Positions 1-5,615 of a stretch of 5,631 nucleotides of DNA are shown here, piece after piece (positions within the stretch are counted from its first letter, which is position 1; every line of letters starts with the position of its first letter). The notes below the pieces were generated by a model. It did no database searches. It was not told the DNA's origin and saw only the letters and a program-made list of their open reading frames with translations. A program made the translations under genes and the position numbers. The stretch lies in the NCBI GenBank assembly GCA_021795795.1, contig JAJYPA010000532.1:1-5631 (forward strand). The letters are read 5' to 3'. Origin of the DNA: Pseudomonadota bacterium (GTDB lineage: Bacteria > Pseudomonadota > Gammaproteobacteria > Halothiobacillales > Halothiobacillaceae).

Positions 1-123
1 TTTGACAGTATCGATGCCTTGGAGAATCACCTGGAAGCCGCTCTGCGAGCTTTCGAGAACGATCCAGAGCGCCTCCGTTCCATCGTCTCTTGGCCCTGGA
101 TTAAAGATGTCCTAATGATTTAG
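1..123 (+). pseudogene. 3' end of an IS630-like transposase gene, cut by the window edge
   Basis: An open frame enters from the left edge and stops at TAG 121-123, giving the last 40 residues of a protein. The segment ends in a stretch like 'ERLRSIVSWPWIKDVL'. It resembles the C-terminal tails of IS630/DDE_3-type transposases, where a helix of the form 'sLeaLeeaL' is followed by 'p..lrSl..fpWI'. The catalytic DDE residues would lie upstream and are not visible, so I cannot tell whether the gene is intact outside the window. The family call rests on this short tail only. Directly downstream (124-162) there is a short non-coding stretch that could hold the end of this element, then the terminus of a second IS. 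Confidence 0.5.
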
Positions 124-162
124 AAATTGAATAAGAACCCTGCCAATCCGGGCGTCGGGCAG

Positions 163-190
163 TGAGGTACCCTGACAATAGTGGACAGTC
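163..190. repeat. Terminal inverted repeat of an IS3-family element
   Basis: The sequence beginning TGAGGTACCCTGACAATAGT lies just downstream of the stop codon (196-198, minus strand) of an IS3-like transposase tail. Seen from outside it begins with TG, as IS3-family ends do. Position and content fit the right end of the element. The opposite end is not in the window, because the element is cut by the junction with an IS30 fragment near 318-340. The outer boundary at 163 is inferred. Confidence 0.5.
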
Positions 191-195
191 CCGTT

Positions 196-338
196 TCAAG
201 CGGCCGTCCGTGTGAAGGTCTGTGCAAACACAGCGGGGGCCAAGTAGCCAATCCGTGAATGTCGGCGTTGGCGGTTGTAAAAAATCTCGATGTATTCCCG
301 AATGGCGTGGAATGCGCACTCAGCGTACCAGGACTTCG
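196..338 (-). pseudogene. IS3-family transposase (OrfB) C-terminal remnant
   Basis: The minus strand reads SWYAECAFHAIREYIEIFYN and continues with 'RQRRHSRIGYLAPAVFAQTFTRTAA' to a TGA stop at 196-198. The 'aIreYIEiFYNrqRrHSrlGYlaP' block is the hallmark C-terminal end of IS3-family DDE (rve) integrases; the final catalytic Glu region and everything before it are missing. The frame runs back across the junction into IS30-derived sequence, where it no longer encodes IS3 protein, so the true break lies within about 318-340. There is no start codon or ribosome binding site for this fragment. It is a non-functional relic, adjacent to the IS3 terminal repeat at 163-190. Confidence 0.75.
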
Positions 339-440
339 ATTCATGCTTCGGGCCAAGGCTCTCAGGCTCTGCCCAGCATTCAACCCCCTCTGCATCTGAT
401 TTCTCTCGTCAACACTCAACTGCTTGTAACACTGGCCCAT
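318..440 (-). pseudogene. IS30-family transposase N-terminal remnant
   Basis: ATG at 438-440 opens a minus-strand frame whose first 41 residues (MGQCYKQLSVDERNQMQRGL, then 'NAGQSLRALARSMNRSPGTLS') match the N-terminal helix-turn-helix of IS30 transposases, of the form 'YkqLs.eER..iq.ll.aG.S.raIAr.LgRspsTiSrEl'. The start has a near-perfect Shine-Dalgarno, GGAGGTGAT at 443-451. After Ser at about 318 the similarity ends, exactly where IS3-derived sequence begins. The frame continues to TAG at 120-122 as 65 meaningless residues, giving a 106-residue chimeric ORF. The catalytic DDE domain is gone. A truncated DNA-binding fragment could still be translated, but I see no reason to assume a role. 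Confidence 0.75.
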
Positions 441-466
441 TCATCACCTCCGGCCCCTTTGGACCA

Positions 467-498
467 TAGGTGTTGCACTTCATTCTGGAGCGCGCCAA
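467..498. repeat. Possible terminal end of the IS30 remnant
   Basis: The stretch around GGTGTTGCACTTCATTCTGG lies 30-60 bases upstream of the IS30-type start codon. Sequences containing GTTGCACTTC or its complement are common at ends of IS30-family elements, and the position fits the upstream end. No partner repeat exists in the window because the rest of the element is missing, so this is positional inference. From 499 to 683 I see no gene and no convincing mobA terminator. Confidence 0.3.
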
Positions 499-683
499 CT
501 CATCGATATCTTGAGTGGGTAGATATTATCTTCTTATAACTGGCCGTTTTTGAGAGGCCCCGCATGGTGAGAACCAAGCCCCTATATTTGTGGACTCTCG
601 AATTATCGAAACTCCATCTCATTTTACCACTGTGTGGTTGGATGAGTTTTGAGAAACCAGTTGCACGGTTGGTACCGCGACCG

Positions 684-2354
684 TCACAGTGTCATCCAGT
701 GCCCGTCGCCATCGGTACCCTCATCGCCTTCCGTATCCGCTGGCGTAACCACCTCTGCCAACGCCTGCCGCGCTTTTTCCTGCGCCGCCTGAATCCGTGC
801 AACCAGATCTTTATCCGTCAAGGTGAACCCGGCTGCCAATGCCGCAGCACCCGCCCGCTCCTGGAATGCGTCGCTCCCGGTTACCGTCAGGTCTTTCCAG
901 CCCTTCGCTTCCGCAAGCTGCAGCATGGTCTCAATCTCTGCTGCGTTTCCACCCATATCCGCCACCAACCGATCACCGTAGTCCCGGATGTCTAGCTGCT
1001 TATTATGTATCCGTAAATACGCATCACCCCGCTCGATACGCACCCATCGGCCCAGCAACACCCCTATCTCCTGCCCATAGGCTTCCGTCAAAACCTGTTG
1101 CCGCCACACTGCCCAGGCAGGCTGCAGTGCCCCTGGATCAGCATCTGGCGCACGAAATCCATTCCGGGTTTCCATCCTGGCTTGTGCGTTCAGGTCTGCC
1201 TGCTGGCGATTATACGCGCTCACCGCCGCCCCCAACCCGACGCGCCGTGGGGATGCGGGTGGTGGGTCTTTCCTGGGCATGGGAGCCTCTGCCAAGGCCG
1301 ACAGCGCTTTACGCTGCTGGCCGCGCAGCGCCCAACGTGCCGCGATATCCGCCCGCTTACGCGCTATCTGATCCTGCATATGCGCGGCCACCATCTGCAA
1401 CATCACGACAAGGTCAAGAGCCCCCACACCGTGAGAAGCCTCTAACTCGGCATGCGCGGCCTGCCGCCTGTGACGGTGTTTCCTCTCCATAAGGGTCGGT
1501 AGCGGACACCCTTCTAGTCGCGAATCGATATCCTTCTTGCGCAGATCCAGGCCCTGACCTTTCAACGTGCGCAGCAATGGATGCTCCTGGCCTTCTGGAT
1601 CGATGACTAGAACGGCTTTTGTACCCAGGGCTAAAAACATCCCTCGCGCTGCAAGCGCGGCCTCAAATGCGGCCCCTCCATCAGACTGTCGCCATGCATC
1701 AGCAATACCACGGAGCGTTTCGGTCAGCTCGCTTTTGTTGCGTTTTTTACGTTTTGCGGCCTGCGCTTGCGCGTGTGTGTATCTGGCCACCGGCTTGGGG
1801 GCGGCAATCAGCGTCGCCAGGGTCTGCGCCGCATCCAGATAGCCTCTCTCGGCGAGAATGTGGGCAGCGGCTCGGTTGTGTCGCCCTAAAGTCAAATCGT
1901 GCCCAAAATCGATTTCCCATTTCCTCGCCAGCGCTTCGTTTCGCTGATAGCGGTTCGTGAAATCTGCCACCTTACCATCCGGCGTTACCGTTAACGCGAC
2001 AAGGTGATAGTGCTCGACACAACTTCCGTCTTCCCGTCGCTTTATATGCCCCACCAGAACGTACGGTTGCTCAGCCGGCAGATCATATTCCGACAGAGTA
2101 TCCCGCACGCACTGCTGTACCTGGTCTTCGCTTAACGCTTTGTCCGGTGAAAAGGCAAAGTGCACGAACGGCCTTTTAGTCCCATGCCGGGAACGGGCGG
2201 CCGCAAAGTCCACTATGGTATCTATGGCTACATCTACATCTTCGAGTAGCCCGCCGCCTACGGATACAATCCGCACCTGTTCATTTTCTTCGCGCTTCTG
2301 CAGGTGGGCGGCCAGCGCCTTGCCGCCGTTATGCAGGGTGATTTTGTTGATCAT
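684..2354 (-). CDS. mobA: MobA-type relaxase (MOBP-like, HUH) with C-terminal LPD7-like domain
   Basis: This 556-aa protein is predicted to nick its plasmid or element at oriT and pilot the strand during conjugal mobilization. The N-terminal ~170 residues form the relaxase domain: an opening 'NGGKALAAHLQKREENEQV' (residues 9-27), then 'VGHIKRREDG' (His103) and 'VEHYHLVAL' (His115, His117). These three His look like the HUH metal-binding set. No Tyr occurs in the first ~85 residues; His17 sits where MOBP relaxases carry the nicking Tyr. A basic patch, KRKKRNK, lies at 201-207. Residues ~435-515 (including 'DYGDRLV' and 'WKDLTVTGSDAFQERA') resemble the LPD7 domain found at the ends of many MobA/TraI relaxases. 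The tail is acidic. The start at 2354 is chosen because it overlaps the mobC stop (ATGA, 2351-2354), implying translational coupling; the frame is open to 2732, but that part lies over mobC. No coupling protein or T4SS gene is visible nearby. Confidence 0.88.
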   Translation of the reverse strand: MINKITLHNGGKALAAHLQKREENEQVRIVSVGGGLLEDVDVAIDTIVDFAAARSRHGTKRPFVHFAFSPDKALSEDQVQQCVRDTLSEYDLPAEQPYVLVGHIKRREDGSCVEHYHLVALTVTPDGKVADFTNRYQRNEALARKWEIDFGHDLTLGRHNRAAAHILAERGYLDAAQTLATLIAAPKPVARYTHAQAQAAKRKKRNKSELTETLRGIADAWRQSDGGAAFEAALAARGMFLALGTKAVLVIDPEGQEHPLLRTLKGQGLDLRKKDIDSRLEGCPLPTLMERKHRHRRQAAHAELEASHGVGALDLVVMLQMVAAHMQDQIARKRADIAARWALRGQQRKALSALAEAPMPRKDPPPASPRRVGLGAAVSAYNRQQADLNAQARMETRNGFRAPDADPGALQPAWAVWRQQVLTEAYGQEIGVLLGRWVRIERGDAYLRIHNKQLDIRDYGDRLVADMGGNAAEIETMLQLAEAKGWKDLTVTGSDAFQERAGAAALAAGFTLTDKDLVARIQAAQEKARQALAEVVTPADTEGDEGTDGDGHWMTL

Positions 2355-2683
2355 GGATTCAGGATTCCACGCACGGCTTGCAGAACCGGAACGAGCGCTT
2401 CCTGGATATCCCGGATGGCGGTCAGGGTCGGAGCGTCTTGTACTTGATTGCAGTGCTTGGAGAGCTGATTCAGGTTGCCACCGATGCGCACCAGATGATC
2501 CAGGGCGCGCCTCAGGGCGTCGCGCTCTTCGGGGCCTAGTGCTGGACGGTTGCGCCAGGCTTGGCGCAGGAACGCGGAATGCGCCAGGCCGGCCATCTCT
2601 GCGCGTTCGCGCAGCTCTTGCGCTTCTTCTGGCGGCAGCCTGACGGCTATCGTGGTCATCGGAATCCCGGCTATCTTCGGCAT
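2351..2683 (-). CDS. mobC: MobC-type relaxosome accessory protein
   Basis: This 110-aa protein has an N-terminal ribbon-helix-helix-like segment: 'TTIAVRLPPEEAQELRERAEMAG', residues ~10-32, followed by 'SAFLRQAW'. The core 'HLVRIGGNLNQLSKHCN' (about 62-78) is the signature of bacterial mobilization protein MobC (PF05713 type), which binds near oriT, helps open the DNA and recruits the relaxase. Length is normal for the family. The ATG at 2683 is supported by a GAGGAGG Shine-Dalgarno at 2690-2696; Met9 would be a weaker alternative. The gene lies directly between the candidate oriT stem-loops and mobA and overlaps mobA by 4 bases, forming a two-gene operon. MobC proteins often repress their own promoter, which fits the inverted repeat in the promoter region at 2777-2796 (inference). 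Confidence 0.9.
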   Translation of the reverse strand: MPKIAGIPMTTIAVRLPPEEAQELRERAEMAGLAHSAFLRQAWRNRPALGPEERDALRRALDHLVRIGGNLNQLSKHCNQVQDAPTLTAIRDIQEALVPVLQAVRGILNP

Positions 2684-2704
2684 CGCTTCCTCCTCTTCGG
2701 GGGT

Positions 2705-2729
2705 CCACGGGGGGATTTATCCCCCCTGG
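2705..2729. repeat. GC-rich stem-loop upstream of mobC (part of candidate oriT)
   Basis: GGGGGGAT at 2709-2716 pairs perfectly with ATCCCCCC at 2719-2726 around a 2-base loop. CCA (2705-2707) pairs with TGG (2727-2729) across a single bulged C. The stem totals 11 pairs and starts 8 bases upstream of the mobC Shine-Dalgarno. As RNA it could also hide that ribosome binding site or attenuate transcription. Confidence 0.7.
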
Positions 2730-2763
2730 CAAGCCAGAATCCGTTTACGGATTCGGTGGCTTG
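2730..2763. repeat. Second inverted repeat upstream of mobC (candidate oriT stem)
   Basis: CAAGCCAGAATCCG (2730-2743) pairs with CGGATTC (2748-2754) and TGGCTTG (2757-2763): 14 base pairs, loop TTTA, with an unpaired GG at 2755-2756. It abuts the first stem-loop with no gap. Inverted repeats just upstream of mobC-mobA are the usual place for oriT and the relaxase/MobC binding sites. I do not recognise a nic consensus, so the oriT assignment is inference from position and structure. Confidence 0.6.
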
Positions 2764-2772
2764 CTTTAACAT

Positions 2773-2801
2773 ATTGTAACTCAGATCAATGAGTTATGCA
2801 A
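2773..2801 (-). promoter_or_regulatory. Putative sigma70-type promoter for mobC-mobA with operator-like inverted repeat
   Basis: On the minus strand, TTGCAT (2796-2801) and TACAAT (2773-2778) are separated by exactly 17 bases. The -10 matches consensus at 5 of 6 positions, the -35 at only 3 of 6. The spacer is filled by the perfect inverted repeat TAACTCA-N6-TGAGTTA (2777-2796). A protein bound there would block RNA polymerase, so an operator for MobC or another mobilization regulator is plausible. Confidence 0.45.
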
Positions 2802-2820
2802 TGGACGAAAAGCGGACCGC

Positions 2821-3018
2821 TCAGACCCTGCTCCGCATAACACCAAAACCTTCCCGTGACAGCAAAAACACCACACAAGGCATTTGCCAGAGACCGACAA
2901 GCTCCCTACCCTGCGTGATCCATTCGCACAGGACACTAACACAACCCATAGCGACCCCCAGCCTCAAGAATGATCTACCGATGGTATGGCCCGCCTGCTC
3001 GATGGAGATCTGCAGCAC
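2821..3018 (-). CDS. Doubtful small ORF, possible membrane peptide
   Basis: A GTG at 3016-3018 opens a 65-residue frame ending in TGA at 2821-2823. It contains two hydrophobic stretches, 'LGVAMGCVSVLCEWI' (about 20-34) and 'LVGLWQMPCVVFLL' (about 40-53), separated by a polar turn, which would suit a small hairpin membrane protein. Against it: the start is GTG, no clear Shine-Dalgarno precedes it, and I recognise no family. It is in the same direction as mobC-mobA and lies upstream of their putative promoter, so it could be either a small lead gene or chance. Listed so that it can be checked. Confidence 0.2.
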   Translation of the reverse strand: MLQISIEQAGHTIGRSFLRLGVAMGCVSVLCEWITQGRELVGLWQMPCVVFLLSREGFGVMRSRV

Positions 3019-3096
3019 ATCGCACCCGTGCGCCGCTGGGTGTCGGGTGTGTGTCGCTCGCTTTTATAAAGCCCGTATACGTGACTTCTATGCTGC

Positions 3097-3143
3097 GCAT
3101 GCCGCCAAGATAGACTTGCCAACGTCTACCCGCCTCGGCATGC
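3097..3143. repeat. Nested inverted repeat upstream of the HTH gene (candidate operator)
   Basis: The outer arms GCATGCC (3097-3103) and GGCATGC (3137-3143) enclose the inner arms TAGAC (3111-3115) and GTCTA (3124-3128). The two pairs are almost concentric (centres 3120 and 3119.5), with spacers of 7 and 8 bases between inner and outer arms. It lies 43 bases before the TTG start of the helix-turn-helix protein, a natural place for its own operator or for a leader RNA hairpin. Confidence 0.45.
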
Positions 3144-3186
3144 TAACGACAGGCACACCACGGTTACTGTCCTGCGGAGAATCTCT

Positions 3187-4407
3187 TTGGCCCGGCATCA
3201 CCCTCCCCTGCCCCTCGATATCCTTCGGGCATTTTTTACACTATCGCATCTGAGTCTTTCCGAAATGGCTCGTCGCTTCGGTTTGAGTCGCTCTAATCTG
3301 ATGGGATTGCTGAGCGGTTTAAGCACCGTTGGACCGGATAAAGTCGATCAACTGCTGGCATGGTCCGGATTGGAACAGGCGCCGGATACGACGCTGAGCA
3401 TCCTTCCCGGTCTGCATCTCTGGAAAATCGCTTCGGCCCGCGAAATGGATGCCTTTTTTGCGCTGACCCCCTCACTCCTGCCCGACCCTAGCACCCTGAC
3501 CGATGTTGAACTGATTCTAGATCTTCCCATGATCGATGAAAGCCAGGTGCATCTGCTGATCCATCTGCGGGAGGACCGACATATTCTGCTCTCCAGTCGT
3601 CCAGACTTTTTCCGGCTACTGCAGGATCGCTGGTCAGCTCTGAATTGCCCGCAAACGCTGCAGTGTTTCCGGCCGCCCTATACCTTGCCGAGACTGGTAG
3701 CAGAGAGCGGACGGAGTGCCCCGCTCTACCGTCCCAGCGACGCTGTGCAGACGGTGTTTTCTCCCATTGGCTCCGTCAACAGCGTCGTAGCCAACCACAT
3801 CGCCGATTGGGCCGTCCGGGCCCGTCAGCATTTACATCTGGATTTGTCGCACTGCCTCAGCGTCGATGATCAAGTCATGCCCTCGCACAGCGCATGGAGC
3901 ACGTCCTTTCCGGACGTGAAAACGGCATCGGAAAAGCCCCTTTCGAAATCCGATATGGGGAACCCTCCCGCCCCTGCGGATATCTCTTGTACCCAGGCAC
4001 GGCAACTCCTGACCCGTCGCCTGGATGTGGGTGGCGGGGCCCATCGCGAAATCTGTGACATTCCCCTGTTTTTATTGGAGGGACGGCATGACTATCCTTC
4101 AGGGATGATCCGCATGGACCTGGCCTTTCTGGGTCCGGAAAGGTTGGCCTTGGGAAAGGCGCAGCGTTTGCGCTTTTATCAGGAAAGCCGAGGAAACGCC
4201 GAGGGCGCATGTTGGCTGGTCGTCATGGCGGCCGGTGCGCCGCTCTGCGGACATCCCGGTTCCGTCACAAATGGAAAGTTACAGAGTGGGTCCCATCATC
4301 TGGTACGGCGAATCGACCACCTGCAGATCACCGACACCCCCGAAGACAGCGACATCTGGATCGGGAGGGTCGTGGGGCGTTTTGAAGCATTTTCCCAGGT
4401 GAACTGA
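3187..4407 (+). CDS. Helix-turn-helix protein of unknown family (406 aa)
   Basis: I do not recognise this protein as a named family. Residues ~22-60, beginning LSLSEMARRFGLSRSNLMGL, look like a helix-turn-helix: a short helix, turn at 'FGLS', recognition helix 'RSNLMGLLSGL', then 'VGPDKVDQLLAWSGL', as in XRE-type folds. The rest divides into a middle region (~70-235), a polar Pro/Ser/Lys-rich linker (~236-265) and a C-terminal region (~268-406) ending 'DIWIGRVVGRFEAF'. No signal peptide or membrane segment is evident. The start is TTG at 3187, supported by GGAGA at 3176-3180 with 6-base spacing; the first internal ATG (Met27) would cut the HTH. It is divergent from mobC-mobA and followed after 140 bases by a Lon-like ATPase gene on the same strand. 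A DNA-binding regulator or DNA-recognition partner of the ATPase is the simplest reading, but this is inference. Confidence 0.75.
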   Translation: MARHHPPLPLDILRAFFTLSHLSLSEMARRFGLSRSNLMGLLSGLSTVGPDKVDQLLAWSGLEQAPDTTLSILPGLHLWKIASAREMDAFFALTPSLLPDPSTLTDVELILDLPMIDESQVHLLIHLREDRHILLSSRPDFFRLLQDRWSALNCPQTLQCFRPPYTLPRLVAESGRSAPLYRPSDAVQTVFSPIGSVNSVVANHIADWAVRARQHLHLDLSHCLSVDDQVMPSHSAWSTSFPDVKTASEKPLSKSDMGNPPAPADISCTQARQLLTRRLDVGGGAHREICDIPLFLLEGRHDYPSGMIRMDLAFLGPERLALGKAQRLRFYQESRGNAEGACWLVVMAAGAPLCGHPGSVTNGKLQSGSHHLVRRIDHLQITDTPEDSDIWIGRVVGRFEAFSQVN

Positions 4408-4547
4408 CGCGCGGTTTTTTTTGCTTTTTGGCGCAACTTCACTTTTTATTGACAGGACAGGACTATCACATTAGCTGTTGTGTTTTTCTTTGGGATCCGC
4501 TATCCTGCTTTTATCTGCTCAATGCCCCACGGACGCAGGAGACTTTG
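4408..4547 (+). promoter_or_regulatory. Leader of the AAA+ gene with weak promoter candidates
   Basis: This 140-base gap begins with a T8 run (4415-4422) and contains a consensus -35 TTGACA (4449-4454) without a good -10 at 16-18 bases. A second candidate is TTGTGT (4478-4483) with 17 bases to TATCCT (4501-4506). The -35 box overlaps a tandem GACAG repeat (4451-4460). A gap this long suggests that the ATPase gene can be transcribed on its own. The T-run lacks a GC-rich stem directly before it, so I do not call a terminator. Confidence 0.3.
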
Positions 4548-5603
4548 ATGGCCCGTAAAGACAATGACACCGTTTCTGATAACGAATCCGCTTCTACTGC
4601 ATCCAGCACGACGCCCAATCCTTTGGCAGACATTGATCTGTCAGAGTTTGAGGACGATCCATTCGGTCAGGACGACGACGGTGCGGAAGAAGATGCAGCG
4701 TTGATCCAATCGCATTTCCCACTAACCCACGTGGTGTTCCATCAAGTGCCGAAGACCGGGCGGAATGATGCGATCGTGCAGGAGTTTGCGGGTCTTGAAA
4801 AAACACCGCTGGATCTGCGGCAGGTACCAGAGATCGGTGTTTTTGATCGATTGGGTGAGGAATTCCCCTGGTTGGCGAATACCATTCAGATATTGGAGAG
4901 GGCCTGTGTGCTGTCTCGCCAGGGTAATAGGGTCTTACGGTTACCGCCATTGTTAATGATAGGGCCTGCGGGCATCGGTAAAACGTCGCTCCTTAGACGA
5001 TTTTGCGAGTTAGCGGATATGCCCTATTTGGTGATTTCCGCAGGTGGCGCTTCCGATTCGTTGATTCTGAAGGGGAGCAACCGAGCGTGGAGCACTGCAC
5101 AGCCCGGTGCGGTGATCCGTTTGATTCAGCAGTCCAAGGTGGCGAACCCGATCATCATCATTGATGAGGTGGACAAATGCGGGTCCGGTACCCAGAACGG
5201 AAATTTGCTCGACACGCTTCTACAATTGATCGAGCCGTCCAGTGCAGCGACGTGGCATGACGAGTTTCTGTTGGGTCTAGCAGATTTGTCGGCGGTAAAT
5301 TATTTGATGACGGCAAATCGGGCAGATCATCTCTCCGGTCCTTTGCTCAGTCGGGTGCGGACCGTCAATCAGGGCTTTATGCGCAGCACGGATCTGTTGC
5401 GGGCCTTACCCCAGACCGTGGCGCAAGTGGCGCAACTCTATGGATGGGCTGCCGATCAGATTCCCGAAATGGATCCACGCTTGGCGCAACGGATCGTCCG
5501 TGCCAGCAAGGACCTGCGGAAACTGCGTCAGGCCGTCGAGACCTGGTTGTACATGATCGGAAAGGAGGACGACAGTCTGGGCGGAGAAGTGGTTCTGCAT
5601 TAA
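4548..5603 (+). CDS. Lon-like AAA+ ATPase without protease domain
   Basis: The product is 351 aa, predicted cytoplasmic. Residues 1-52 are rich in Asp, Glu, Ser and Thr and probably disordered. The ATPase core follows: Walker A GPAGIGKTS (139-147), a Lon-like pore-loop region 'LKGSNRAWSTAQPGAV' (174-189, Trp181 where Lon has the aromatic of 'RTYvGa.PG'), Walker B IIIIDEVDK (202-210), sensor 1 'LMTAN' (Asn257), 'GPLLSRVR' with likely arginine finger (Arg269 or Arg271), and a sensor-2-like 'LRKLRQAVE' (323-331). The order and spacing match the ATPase module of Lon, but there is no N-terminal substrate domain and no Ser-Lys protease domain. It should form a ring that remodels proteins, perhaps for an unseen partner. 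Start ATG 4548 is chosen for AGGAGA at 4537-4542; the frame is open upstream to a TTG at 4428, but that part looks like leader. The next gene starts 12 bases after the stop. Confidence 0.88.
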   Translation: MARKDNDTVSDNESASTASSTTPNPLADIDLSEFEDDPFGQDDDGAEEDAALIQSHFPLTHVVFHQVPKTGRNDAIVQEFAGLEKTPLDLRQVPEIGVFDRLGEEFPWLANTIQILERACVLSRQGNRVLRLPPLLMIGPAGIGKTSLLRRFCELADMPYLVISAGGASDSLILKGSNRAWSTAQPGAVIRLIQQSKVANPIIIIDEVDKCGSGTQNGNLLDTLLQLIEPSSAATWHDEFLLGLADLSAVNYLMTANRADHLSGPLLSRVRTVNQGFMRSTDLLRALPQTVAQVAQLYGWAADQIPEMDPRLAQRIVRASKDLRKLRQAVETWLYMIGKEDDSLGGEVVLH

Positions 5604-5615
5604 ATTGGGGCCGCC

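Larger units (their letters stand above)
2802..3175. other. Divergent intergenic region with no convincing gene
   Basis: About 370 bases separate the mob promoter from the regulator-like gene to the right. A 154-codon + strand frame from 2789 crosses it, but it has no ribosome binding site, runs through the promoter/operator region and reads like non-coding translation (many Pro, Ser, Thr and Cys, no domain). A 65-codon GTG frame on the minus strand (2821-3018) is treated separately. Other contents are a short palindrome AGCGG-A-CCGCT at 2811-2821, an AT-rich TATAAA at 3065-3070, a palindrome CGTATACG at 3074-3081, and the nested inverted repeat at 3097-3143. Confidence 0.6.

Noticed and set aside
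666..688. Inverted repeat ACGGT-N10-ACCGT at the mobA stop as a terminator
   Set aside because: Only 5 pairs, a long loop and no T run on the minus strand.
839..1960. Several + strand frames of 90-217 codons
   Set aside because: They lie opposite mobA, lack domains and ribosome binding sites, and have the Pro/Ser/Arg-rich look of antisense translation of a GC-rich gene.
2355..2732. Extension of mobA upstream of 2354 to a 682-residue protein
   Set aside because: The extra 126 residues are Arg/Ser/Pro-rich, lie over mobC in another frame, and run into the stem-loop region; the ATGA overlap start at 2354 is typical.
2789..3253. 154-codon + strand frame
   Set aside because: No ribosome binding site, no recognisable domain, starts within the promoter/operator repeat of mobC and overlaps the start of the better supported gene at 3187.
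3267..4210. Minus-strand frames opposite the HTH gene
   Set aside because: 60-111 codons, no domain or ribosome binding site; shadows of the + strand gene.
4405..4445. Terminator after the HTH gene
   Set aside because: There is a T8 run and a loose GTGAA...TTCAC pairing, but no compact GC-rich stem directly before the T run.
4428..4547. Extension of the AAA+ protein upstream to a TTG
   Set aside because: The added residues (Cys/Phe/Leu-rich) look like translated leader, no Shine-Dalgarno precedes the TTG, and AGGAGA is well placed before the ATG at 4548.
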